Shown here: one piece after another, positions 7,475 to 13,812 of the stretch
Layout: each line of letters opens with the position of its first letter
How positions within the stretch are numbered: position 1 is the first letter of the stretch
Origin: an uncultured Lysobacterales bacterium
Lineage (GTDB): Bacteria; Pseudomonadota; Gammaproteobacteria; Xanthomonadales; SZUA-36
Reading direction: 5' to 3'
Length of the DNA: 13,812 nucleotides
Assembly: GCA_937974465.1 (NCBI GenBank)
Contig: CALJWY010000002.1
Coordinates: forward strand, 1-13,812
Program-made: the position numbers and the translations under genes
Notes under the pieces: generated by a model
Told to the model about the DNA's origin: nothing
Databases searched by the model: none
The model's input: only the letters and a program-made list of their open reading frames with translations

Positions 7475-7560
7475 ACCGTGGAGAAGGCCCTGGTGAGAGA
7501 AGTACGGTAGCATTCCAGGCTCAAGCATAAAAAGCACCCATTCTACTTAGCGGAGATTAT

Positions 7561-8406
7561 ATGAATTTCACCTCGTCCATTTCTATTATCGTGCTGCTAT
7601 TGTCAGTATATCCAACCAGCGTATTTAGCCAACAAGCCGGTGATGATGCAAACTGGAAAACCGATTTCTTCGACGACTTCAATGACTTCAACACGGACAA
7701 CTGGCAAGACCAGATGCTCTGGGTCAATAATGAATTCCAGTGCTATGTTCCAGACAACCAATTCGGCACGAGAGAGGTGAGCGACGGCACACTGAAGCTC
7801 AAGGTTATCAACATTGGTGAAGAGCGTGATTGTGATAATTTGGACAAGCACGGCAAAAAGCATCCCGACACCCGTTACATCGCAGGCCGGATTACATCAA
7901 AGAATCGCCAGGAATTCATCCAGGGCAGGTGGACCGCCCGCCTGCGGGTGCAGGGTAATGGCGCAGCCAGTATGTTTCCCGCGTGGTGGCTGCTTGGCGC
8001 TCAAAACAATGAACCACCGGTACAGGAAGATGATGAGAATGTCTGTTGGCCATTAACGGGTTCGGGTGAAATAGATATCTTTGAACATCATGGCGACCAC
8101 GGGCCTGACCAGTTCACCACCGGCGTGATCAAAAGCCTTGGTGAATGCGACCGCGGCGACTGGAAAAGTATGAGGGTCGACGTCAAAGTCGGCCTCAGTG
8201 AATACCACGAATACTCCGTGGAGTGGGCCGGAAGCGATCTCATTTTCAGTGTCGATGGCGTCGAGGTGCATCGCAATGCGAACGAGGGAGACACGTACCC
8301 GGAGCCAATGTTTGCCATCCTGAACTTCGCCAAGATAACCGACACTCCAATGAGCGGAGAATGGGTGATGGAAGTGGACTGGGTCAAGCATGAATACATG
8401 CAGTGA
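7561..8406 (+). CDS. Secreted GH16 endo-beta-glucanase (laminarinase-like)
   Basis: A 281-residue glycoside hydrolase of family 16. The signal peptide covers about residues 1-23 (MNFTSSISIIVLLLSVYPTS then VFS, cleavage before QQ), so the enzyme is exported. The catalytic motif is GEIDIFEH with E170 (nucleophile), D172 and E175 (acid/base). WVNNEFQCYVPDN (about 56-65) matches the NNELQYYT region of bacterial beta-1,3-glucanases, and SMFPAWWLLG forms the substrate-cleft strand. The single-domain length, without carbohydrate-binding modules, is normal for a laminarinase or lichenase. Four cysteines (C61, C91, C162, C196) allow two disulfides outside the cytoplasm. GGAG at 7552-7555 gives a good ribosome site. 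It is first in line before the GH3 and CotH-like genes and would supply oligosaccharides to the GH3 enzyme. Activity on beta-1,3 rather than mixed-linkage glucan or another GH16 substrate is a family inference. Confidence 0.88.
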   Translation: MNFTSSISIIVLLLSVYPTSVFSQQAGDDANWKTDFFDDFNDFNTDNWQDQMLWVNNEFQCYVPDNQFGTREVSDGTLKLKVINIGEERDCDNLDKHGKKHPDTRYIAGRITSKNRQEFIQGRWTARLRVQGNGAASMFPAWWLLGAQNNEPPVQEDDENVCWPLTGSGEIDIFEHHGDHGPDQFTTGVIKSLGECDRGDWKSMRVDVKVGLSEYHEYSVEWAGSDLIFSVDGVEVHRNANEGDTYPEPMFAILNFAKITDTPMSGEWVMEVDWVKHEYMQ

Positions 8407-8491
8407 CCGGGCCTTTCTTTAAAGCCGCTTTGCTGTCGAAACCATGTTAGGAAAGTCCATTATCTACATGTATATATTAAGAATAAAGCCT

Positions 8492-10309
8492 ATGAAAAAG
8501 CTACTAACCCTTGCCGTGCTGGTGATCATCGCGGGGTGTGCAACGTCAGAGACCATCGAACATCGCGATGCCGATGGCAACATCTGCCACTGGGGTAAAA
8601 AGAAATTTGATCTTTGCCAATACACTACCCGTGAAGCAAAAATTGATGCCCTGTTAACGGCAATGACCCTGGATGAAAAAATTGGCCAAATGACACAATC
8701 GGTCTGGCACAACGGCGTGTCACCGAAAGTTATTCGTAAAGAAAAAATCGGTTCCATTATTCATACCGATGGCCCCGTTCCTGGCCCCAACGCCATGGAC
8801 TGGATCCATACATTTGATGAATTTCAAAAACAGGCGTTAAACACCCGTCTCGGTATCCCACTACTGATTGGGGTGGATGCCGTGCACGGACAGAATACCT
8901 TTGAAGGTGCCGTGGTTTTCCCGCATAACATCGGCATGGCCGCCACTCGAAACATGGAACTCATCAATCAGGCTGCCCGCATAACTGCCAAAGAAATGGC
9001 AGGAACAGGCTTCAACTGGACATATTCGCCCTGCATTGCCATGCCGCAGCATGAACACTGGGGCAGAGTTTATGAAGGCTATAGCGAGGACAAAGACCTG
9101 ACCACCAGCGCTGCAATCGCCTCGATAGATGGCCACCAGGGTACCAACCTGGCAAGCCGCGATACGGTTGCCACTACGGTAAAACACTTTATCGGCGACG
9201 GTGCCACCGACGACGGAATAGAGGGCGGCAACGCCACCATCAGTGAGAAGCTGATGCGCGACTACTACCTACCGCCCTATGCGACAGCGGTAGATCAGGG
9301 TGTTGCTGCAGTCATGGTGGGATTTAATTCGGTTAACGACATCAACATGCATCATCACACCGAGTTGGTCACAGGGGTACTGAAAGGTGAACTCGGCTTC
9401 GAGGGCGTGGTTGTCACCGACTGGAACGGCGGGCAACGCTTTGGGGCAGCCCACCTGGTCATAAACGCCGGCATTGATATCGCCATGCAACCGGGCAATC
9501 ACCGTGCTTTCAAGAAGGATCTGAAGCGGTCTGTCAAAGACAGGACAGTGCCCATTAGCCGTATTGATGATGCGGTGCGTAGAATTCTGGAAATGAAATT
9601 CAAGCTCGGTTTGTTTATCGATCCGTTTGGCAAACGGGAATTTACCAAAACGATTGGCTCGGATGAACACAGGGCCGTGGCCCGACAAGCTGTGAGGGAG
9701 TCGCTGGTCCTGCTGAAAAGTGAAAATGAAGTACTACCACTCAAGCCCTCTGACAAATTAGCCATGGTCGGCGAGCATGGTAATAACAGCGGTCTGCAGA
9801 GTGGTGGCTGGACAATCCGTTGGCAGGGACAGACGGAAAGCTACAAAGGTGCGACGACTATTTTTGATGCCGTGAAAGCTGTTGCGAGCGACGTAGAGTA
9901 TGCGAGGGAGGGTTGTTACCCGGACATGGTTGCAGAAAAAGTCGTGGCAGTGGTAGGAGAATATCCTTATGCAGAAATGAAGGGAGATTCAGATGAGCTC
10001 TGGTTGACGGATGCTCACAAGAAACTAATCAGCGACTGCAAGGACCTGGGCAAGAAAGTCGTTGTTATCCTGATTTCGGGAAGGCCGCTAGTGGTACAGC
10101 CGGAGCTGGACATGAGCGATGCCTTTATAGCTGCCTGGCTGCCCGGCTCTGAAGGAGACGGCGTCGCAGATTTTCTATTCGCTACGGACGGCTTTAAGCC
10201 GAAGGGAAAAACACCATTCTCCTGGCCAATGGAGGTTGCCGACCTGCCACTCGCCCCCGATGCAGAAAAGGCTTTATTCAAGTTTGGTGACGGCCTGCAG
10301 GACTACTGA
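8492..10309 (+). CDS. GH3 exo-beta-glucosidase/exo-glucanase lipoprotein (ExoI type)
   Basis: A 605-residue glycoside hydrolase family 3 enzyme. MKKLLTLAVLVIIAG precedes Cys16 (IIAGC lipobox), so it is lipid-anchored. Motifs: KHFIGDG (K231-H232), catalytic nucleophile D310 in VVTDWNGG, then GGWTIRWQG and GEYPYAEMKGD of the second domain, where E495 aligns with the acid/base glutamate of barley exo-glucanase ExoI. LISGRPLVVQP, AAWLPGSEGDG and the end FKFGDGLQDY complete the two-domain fold without a fibronectin-like third domain. The enzyme would release glucose from the non-reducing end of beta-1,3/1,4-oligoglucosides. An in-frame ATG at 8444 would add 16 residues before the lipoprotein signal and is rejected. 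The ribosome site at 8492 is weak (AAAG at 8485-8488). It follows GH16 by 85 nt and precedes the CotH-like gene by 38 nt, consistent with one transcript. Confidence 0.92.
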   Translation: MKKLLTLAVLVIIAGCATSETIEHRDADGNICHWGKKKFDLCQYTTREAKIDALLTAMTLDEKIGQMTQSVWHNGVSPKVIRKEKIGSIIHTDGPVPGPNAMDWIHTFDEFQKQALNTRLGIPLLIGVDAVHGQNTFEGAVVFPHNIGMAATRNMELINQAARITAKEMAGTGFNWTYSPCIAMPQHEHWGRVYEGYSEDKDLTTSAAIASIDGHQGTNLASRDTVATTVKHFIGDGATDDGIEGGNATISEKLMRDYYLPPYATAVDQGVAAVMVGFNSVNDINMHHHTELVTGVLKGELGFEGVVVTDWNGGQRFGAAHLVINAGIDIAMQPGNHRAFKKDLKRSVKDRTVPISRIDDAVRRILEMKFKLGLFIDPFGKREFTKTIGSDEHRAVARQAVRESLVLLKSENEVLPLKPSDKLAMVGEHGNNSGLQSGGWTIRWQGQTESYKGATTIFDAVKAVASDVEYAREGCYPDMVAEKVVAVVGEYPYAEMKGDSDELWLTDAHKKLISDCKDLGKKVVVILISGRPLVVQPELDMSDAFIAAWLPGSEGDGVADFLFATDGFKPKGKTPFSWPMEVADLPLAPDAEKALFKFGDGLQDY

Positions 10310-10347
10310 GCAAGGCCACTGCTATATACGAATGGCGAAAGACTCAA

Positions 10348-11364
10348 GTGAAACAAGCGCGCAAAATAATATTGGCCTGGCTTATATCCGGCATGGTTTC
10401 GCCGCTATTTGCCGCATCACTTTTTGAAGAAAACGCGGCCCTGGAAATTGAATTGACCGGCCCGTTCTGGTCCCTGGTTGATAACAAGAACGATCGCAAT
10501 GAATTACCGTTTGCTTTGTCCTACGAAACGTTCGAATTGGATTTGACAGTCAGAACCAGGGGCAACAGCCGTCTGCGAATTTGCAGTTTTCCACCCTTGA
10601 GACTCAATTTCAACAAGGCTGATTCGGCAGGCACCGTGTTCGAAGGACAGGACAAGCTGAAGCTGGTCACACGCTGCATGAAAGACGACCGTTATGAAAA
10701 GGATGTCCTGGAAGAATACGCGGCCTACCGGATATTCTCTCTATTAACAGATGTCAGCTACCGGGTAAGGCTTGTTCACCTGACCTTTAACGACACCGAT
10801 GGCCGTCTGAAAAAAGCTTACAGGCAAAGTTATGGTTTCCTGATCGAACCCGATGATCAACTGCTCTCCCGAGTGGGTGGCAGTTTGTCTGAACTGGCCG
10901 GTGTATCGCTGCGTCAATTGGATGAGAACCAGGCGGCACTGGTTTACGTATTCCAGTACCTCATTGCCAACACGGACTGGTCATTTGTTACGGCGGAGCA
11001 GGACGAGCACTGCTGTCATAATATCGAGCTGATCAACATGGGTACAAAGCACTACCCCATACCATATGACTTCGATCTGGCCGGTCTGGTAAACGCGGCC
11101 TACGCGAAGCCCGACCCATCACTTAAAATCAAGAAAGTATCGAAGCGGTTGTATCGCGGGTTTTGTACTGACACCGAAGTTTTGCGCGAGGCGCTGAGGC
11201 GTATTACCGCGAAGGAGAAGGAAATTCTCCAGATCATAACCGCCCTGCCCTTGTATTCAGAGCGCGAGAAAGAAAGACGAATCGAGTATCTAATGGCTTT
11301 CTTCAGAAATGCTCAAGAAGAGGAAAAAATGATCTCGTCATTTGAAAGGTACTGCCACCCCTGA
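10348..11364 (+). CDS. Exported CotH-like protein, candidate atypical kinase
   Basis: A 338-residue protein of no firmly recognised family. Residues 1-22 (ending VSPLFA) form a signal peptide, so it acts outside the cytoplasm. Several features resemble the CotH spore-coat kinase fold: an RTRGNSRLR segment (about 69-77) like the CotH GRGNS loop, then PPLRLNF, a middle SYGFLIEP strand, and the pair of motifs that in CotH form the active site, here NTDWSF with D210, H221-C-C-H224-N225, and PYDFDLAGL with D241 and D243. This pattern (N/D...HN...DFD) is what an atypical kinase would need for catalysis and metal binding. The assignment is by eye and remote. The start is GTG at 10348 with a weak AAAG upstream. 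It lies 38 nt after the GH3 gene, so probably co-transcribed. No terminator was found after it. Confidence 0.6.
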   Translation: MKQARKIILAWLISGMVSPLFAASLFEENAALEIELTGPFWSLVDNKNDRNELPFALSYETFELDLTVRTRGNSRLRICSFPPLRLNFNKADSAGTVFEGQDKLKLVTRCMKDDRYEKDVLEEYAAYRIFSLLTDVSYRVRLVHLTFNDTDGRLKKAYRQSYGFLIEPDDQLLSRVGGSLSELAGVSLRQLDENQAALVYVFQYLIANTDWSFVTAEQDEHCCHNIELINMGTKHYPIPYDFDLAGLVNAAYAKPDPSLKIKKVSKRLYRGFCTDTEVLREALRRITAKEKEILQIITALPLYSEREKERRIEYLMAFFRNAQEEEKMISSFERYCHP

Positions 11365-11540
11365 AGCGGCCGGGCGCAACGATGGCGGTAATGATGTCAG
11401 GAGCATGGTTAGAGTCATTGCTCTGGCACTTTATCCTCACTCTGCCCCACCGGACTGTTCAGAATGACAAATTAGTTTTATCATGTCACCAGGTTGCCTG
11501 ACCAGGTAATTCAATCCATTCACAGGTACCGGAGAAAACC

Positions 11541-11672
11541 ATGACCCTTTGCCCAGTTGCCATCGCTGTCGGTTGCAAAAAATGCCCCGTGTTTTCGATT
11601 TGTCCAGTCAAAAGCCAGATTGGTGACCACATTCCAGCCGAAAAGAAGCCGGCTGAGAAGAAAAGTAAATGA
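11541..11672 (+). CDS. Small 43-residue four-cysteine protein
   Basis: A short open frame beginning MTLCPVAIAVGCKKCPVF. It has a strong ribosome site, GGAG at 11531-11534, with 6-nt spacing. Cysteines C4, C12, C15 and C21 are packed in the first half (a CxxC at 12-15), each of C4, C15 and C21 followed by proline. The second half is a lysine/glutamate tail (AEKKPAEKKSK). The arrangement looks like a small zinc- or iron-binding protein, and I recall similar unnamed gammaproteobacterial proteins, though I could not search. It ends 27 nt before rluE on the same strand and could be co-transcribed. A 79-codon frame on the opposite strand overlaps it but has no family features. Confidence 0.68.
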   Translation: MTLCPVAIAVGCKKCPVFSICPVKSQIGDHIPAEKKPAEKKSK

Positions 11673-11699
11673 CGGGAGGCGTCAGAACGGCGATGAGAT

Positions 11700-12251
11700 T
11701 TGACACGGATTATTTTATTTAACAAGCCATTCCAGGTATTGTCGCAGTTTCGCCAATCCGGTGACCGGCTGACCCTGAGTGATTATTTTAATGACCCGCT
11801 GCTTCGTGTCGCCGGGCGCCTCGACTATGATTCGGAAGGACTGTTGCTGCTCAGCGATGATGGACAGCTGGTCCAAGAGATATCTAATCCGCGCTTTAAA
11901 TGGGAAAAGACATACTGGGCACAAGTTGAAGGCGTGCCCGACCCGCATGCCCTGGCGCAACTGCGTGACGGAGTGGTTCTTAAAGACGGTAAAACCCGGC
12001 CTGCCAGGGCTAAGATGATCGATGAGCCCGATGGACTTTGGCCAAGACAACCGCCGATTCGCTACCGTGCAAAAATACCCACGAGCTGGCTTGAACTGAC
12101 CATTACAGAGGGGCGCAACCGGCAGGTAAGGCGGATGACGGCGGCCGTCAATTTCCCGACACTGCGTCTGATCCGTGTAAGTGTGGGTAACTGGTCACTG
12201 GGCAAGCTCAAGCCGGGCGAGTGGCTGCCGGGTGACGCCGATAAGCTCTGA
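11700..12251 (+). CDS. rluE: 23S rRNA pseudouridine synthase RluE
   Basis: A 183-residue RsuA/RluB/E/F-family enzyme that converts U2457 of 23S rRNA to pseudouridine. The catalytic aspartate is D42 in AGRLDYDSEGLLLL. Other matches to E. coli RluE are ILFNKPFQVLSQF at the start, KTYWAQVEG, WPRQPPIRYRAKIPTSWLELT, EGRNRQVRRMTAAV and FPTLRLIR near the end. The PTSWL and QPPIR segments are specific for RluE among paralogues. There is no S4 domain, as expected for RluE, and it lacks the basic N-terminal extension of the 217-residue E. coli protein. The start is TTG at 11700, forced by an in-frame TGA at 11694. A GGGAGG at 11674-11679 is too far away to be the normal ribosome site, and only GAG at 11695-11697 is close, so translation may be weak or coupled to the small gene upstream. 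Confidence 0.93.
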   Translation: MTRIILFNKPFQVLSQFRQSGDRLTLSDYFNDPLLRVAGRLDYDSEGLLLLSDDGQLVQEISNPRFKWEKTYWAQVEGVPDPHALAQLRDGVVLKDGKTRPARAKMIDEPDGLWPRQPPIRYRAKIPTSWLELTITEGRNRQVRRMTAAVNFPTLRLIRVSVGNWSLGKLKPGEWLPGDADKL

Positions 12252-12304
12252 CCCCGCAATGCGTCAGCTTGGTTGACGGCGCCATATTTCCGATTTTGAC
12301 GAAT

Positions 12305-12354
12305 TGACCGGTCACCGTTAATGGTTGGCGCGACGCAATCCTGTCCGGTATATT
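12305..12354 (+). promoter_or_regulatory. Palindrome and possible promoter before the PhyH-family gene
   Basis: TGACCGGTCA (12305-12314) is a perfect 10-bp palindrome. Eleven bases further, TTGGCG (12325-12330) and TATATT (12349-12354), 18 nt apart, match the sigma-70 consensus at 4 of 6 and 5 of 6 positions. The gene starts 44 nt after the -10 element. The arrangement could be an operator just upstream of a promoter, but both elements are short. Confidence 0.35.
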
Positions 12355-12397
12355 CGCCCCTGAATAGCATTGTTTTGTAAAACTGGCGGATATCGAT

Positions 12398-13237
12398 ATG
12401 CTCAATGAACAACAACTCGAGGAATTCAAAGCAAACGGTTTCCTGGTGTTTGACCGGCTCATTGAAAAACCCGAGCTTGCAGCATTACGTGCCGCTGCCC
12501 ATCGAATTGTCAGCGCTTTTGATATTACGAAAAATCAGACCGTCTTCAGCGCAGTTGACGGGGATCGCGGCCGGGATCAATTCTTCATTGATTCAGCGGA
12601 AAATATCAGTTGTTTCCTCGAAGCGGATGCATTTGACAAAAACGGTAAATTGAGCCGCCCCAAACACGAATGTATCAACAAAATTGGTCATGCCATGCAT
12701 GATCTGGATCCGGCCTTCAGTCGCTTTGCGAGGCTGCCGGTATTCGCTGACATACTGCGAGACCTGGGTTACCAGTCACCCGTTTTAAAGCAAAGCATGT
12801 ACATTTTCAAACAGCCCCGCATAGGTGGCGAGGTCCGCTGGCACCAGGATGCCAGCTACCTGATCACCCATCCTGCACGGGTCGCCGGGTTCTGGATCGC
12901 CATGGAAGACTCGCACAGGGACAATGGTTGCCTCTGGGTTCAGCCTGGCGGTCATAAAACTCCCTTGCGTGAGATATACGAGGTAGCTCCGGGTCAATCG
13001 TCCGGTGTATTGAGACCGCTTGACGATACACCATGGCCGTCCACGGAAGAAGCCATGGCGCTGGAGGTTGCGGCGGGTAGTGTTGTCGTGTTCAGTGACC
13101 TGTTGCCGCATTACAGTTCACATAACCATTCCGCCCAATCACGCCAGGCACTAACCCTGCACGTCTCGGAAGAAAACGCCAACTGGGACAAAAAAAACTG
13201 GTTACAACGGCCTAACCTGGGTCACTTCAGGTTGTAA
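12398..13237 (+). CDS. Phytanoyl-CoA dioxygenase (PhyH) family Fe(II)/2-oxoglutarate oxygenase
   Basis: A 279-residue cytosolic oxygenase. The iron triad is H149-x-D151 in RWHQDASYL and H238 in LLPHYSSH. R249 (SRQALTLHV), 11 residues after H238, is the expected 2-oxoglutarate-binding arginine. The start MLNEQQLEEFKANGFLVFDR and the later AMEDSHRDNGCLWVQPGGHK are typical of the PhyH family. The substrate of such bacterial members is highly variable (fatty acyl-CoA, quaternary amines, natural products, phosphonates) and cannot be deduced here. The ATG at 12398 has GGCGGA at 12385-12390. It is likely a single-gene unit facing the symporter gene tail to tail, and no pathway partner is visible in the window. 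Confidence 0.88.
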   Translation: MLNEQQLEEFKANGFLVFDRLIEKPELAALRAAAHRIVSAFDITKNQTVFSAVDGDRGRDQFFIDSAENISCFLEADAFDKNGKLSRPKHECINKIGHAMHDLDPAFSRFARLPVFADILRDLGYQSPVLKQSMYIFKQPRIGGEVRWHQDASYLITHPARVAGFWIAMEDSHRDNGCLWVQPGGHKTPLREIYEVAPGQSSGVLRPLDDTPWPSTEEAMALEVAAGSVVVFSDLLPHYSSHNHSAQSRQALTLHVSEENANWDKKNWLQRPNLGHFRL

Positions 13238-13273
13238 ATACCCCAAAACGCAGACGTCCACATTTCAACCATT

Positions 13274-13300
13274 GCGCTACCGGTCACAGATTAATAGCGC
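13274..13300. terminator. Weak dyad between convergent genes
   Basis: GCGCTA (13274-13279) and TAGCGC (13295-13300) form a 6-bp stem with a 15-nt loop in the 97-nt gap between the PhyH-family gene and the opposing symporter gene. It could serve as a bidirectional terminator, but neither side has a T run and the loop is long, so this is a weak call. Confidence 0.25.
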
Positions 13301-13334
13301 CTGCCCTGCTGGTGCTGGATCCGCTTGATCCCGA

Positions 13335-13812
13335 CTATTCCTGCTTTACGTCCGCGGCAGCAACCTTGCCGCGGCGGTTTTCGAGCTCGGTTCGAATCTC
13401 GTAGACCTTATTCTCGGTGAGTTTGTAGGTTGCAATAATCCACAGCGCTGCCAGGGAAGTAATTATGGGAATGCCCACATCGAAAAGCCTGATCAGCAAC
13501 AGGGTTTTCTCGCTCTGGGCAGCACCGAGAGCAACATCAAAACCGGAAACTTTGAGCAAAATGCCCGTGAGCAGGCCCGCCAGCGCCATTCCTACCTTGA
13601 CCATCCACCAATAGATAGCCCCGAAGACACCTTCGCGGCGTTGGTGTGTTTCCAGCTCATCATAATCGCAGACATCCGAGATCATGGACCCCATCAGCGT
13701 AAACAGGGAACCGGTTCCGAAAGCCACAAAAGGAGCCGCGTAAAGCAGCCAGTAAGGATAATCAGGGTTATAACCAATCCACTTAAACGCATAGCCGACA
13801 ATGGATATGGAG
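13335..13812 (-). CDS. GPH-family sugar:cation symporter, C-terminal part
   Basis: Partial gene on the minus strand. The stop is at 13335-13337 and the open frame runs unbroken off the right end, giving 158 residues of what is normally about 450. The segment SDVCDYDELETHQRREGVFG followed by AIYWWMVKVGMALAGLLTGI is the conserved loop and helix of the glycoside-pentoside-hexuronide (MelB-like) branch of the major facilitator superfamily. Two further helices are visible, a proline-rich WLLYAAPFVAFGTGSLF one before the loop and IPIITSLAALWIIATYKL near the end, then a charged cytosolic tail. Such proteins import sugars or oligosaccharides with sodium or protons and commonly sit with GH3 and GH16 genes. 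In its last codons CCGCGGCA (13352-13359) and TGCCGCGG (13367-13374) form an 8-bp perfect stem. The first true codon lies outside the window. Confidence 0.85.
   Translation of the reverse strand, partial: SISIVGYAFKWIGYNPDYPYWLLYAAPFVAFGTGSLFTLMGSMISDVCDYDELETHQRREGVFGAIYWWMVKVGMALAGLLTGILLKVSGFDVALGAAQSEKTLLLIRLFDVGIPIITSLAALWIIATYKLTENKVYEIRTELENRRGKVAAADVKQE

Noticed and set aside
8444..8491. Longer start for the GH3 enzyme
   Set aside because: It adds MLGKSIIYMYILRIKP before a complete lipoprotein signal beginning MKKLL.
11486..11725. 79-codon minus-strand open frame before rluE
   Set aside because: Overlaps the small cysteine gene and the rluE start, with no ribosome site or family likeness. 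The plus-strand small frame is better supported.
12262..12278. CGTCA...TGACG stem after rluE as a terminator
   Set aside because: Five base pairs only and no T run following.
1..13812. CRISPR array, tRNA, insertion sequence or toxin-antitoxin pair
   Set aside because: Looked for spaced repeats, cloverleaf-like stems, transposase motifs and small paired genes on both strands. None seen.

Overview
The window reads as a chromosomal segment of a free-living gammaproteobacterium, probably aquatic or marine. The clues are an RluE-type 23S rRNA pseudouridine synthase, an ABC/FtsX/AttH-lipoprotein trio, an ExaC-like aldehyde dehydrogenase paired with a DUF779 protein, and a secreted beta-glucan hydrolase set. 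No organism can be named from sequence alone. There is no rRNA, tRNA, CRISPR array, insertion sequence or phage gene. Coding density is high: the longest gap between genes is about 275 bases, so no gene-free stretch exceeds 300 bases.

Layout: (1) 25-804, a divergent metallo-beta-lactamase-fold protein, followed by a weak hairpin. (2) 940-5231, a tight three-gene operon: ABC ATPase, ten-helix FtsX-like permease (GTG start, 12-nt gap) and AttH/CrtC-like lipoprotein (GTG start overlapping the permease stop as GTGA). It probably moves or processes a hydrophobic envelope molecule. (3) 5506-7474, an ExaC/AldB-type aldehyde dehydrogenase and a cysteine-rich DUF779 protein, separated by a perfect 12-bp-arm REP-like palindrome. 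(4) 7561-11364, three co-directional exported proteins: a GH16 endo-beta-glucanase (laminarinase-like), a GH3 exo-beta-glucosidase lipoprotein of the barley ExoI type, and an exported CotH-like atypical-kinase candidate. (5) 11541-12251, a 43-residue four-cysteine protein and rluE. (6) 12398-13237, a phytanoyl-CoA-dioxygenase-family Fe(II)/2-oxoglutarate oxygenase. (7) 13335-13812 on the minus strand, the C-terminal third of a GPH-family sugar:cation symporter that runs off the window.

How they may work together: GH16 would cut beta-1,3 or mixed-linkage glucan outside the cell or in the periplasm, the lipid-anchored GH3 would release glucose from the oligomers, and the GPH symporter at the right edge could import the sugar, although it lies on the other strand beyond two unrelated genes. 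The CotH-like protein encoded 38 nt after the GH3 gene is the least explained member and the best candidate for undescribed biology. Predictions rest on motifs read by eye. No database search was run.
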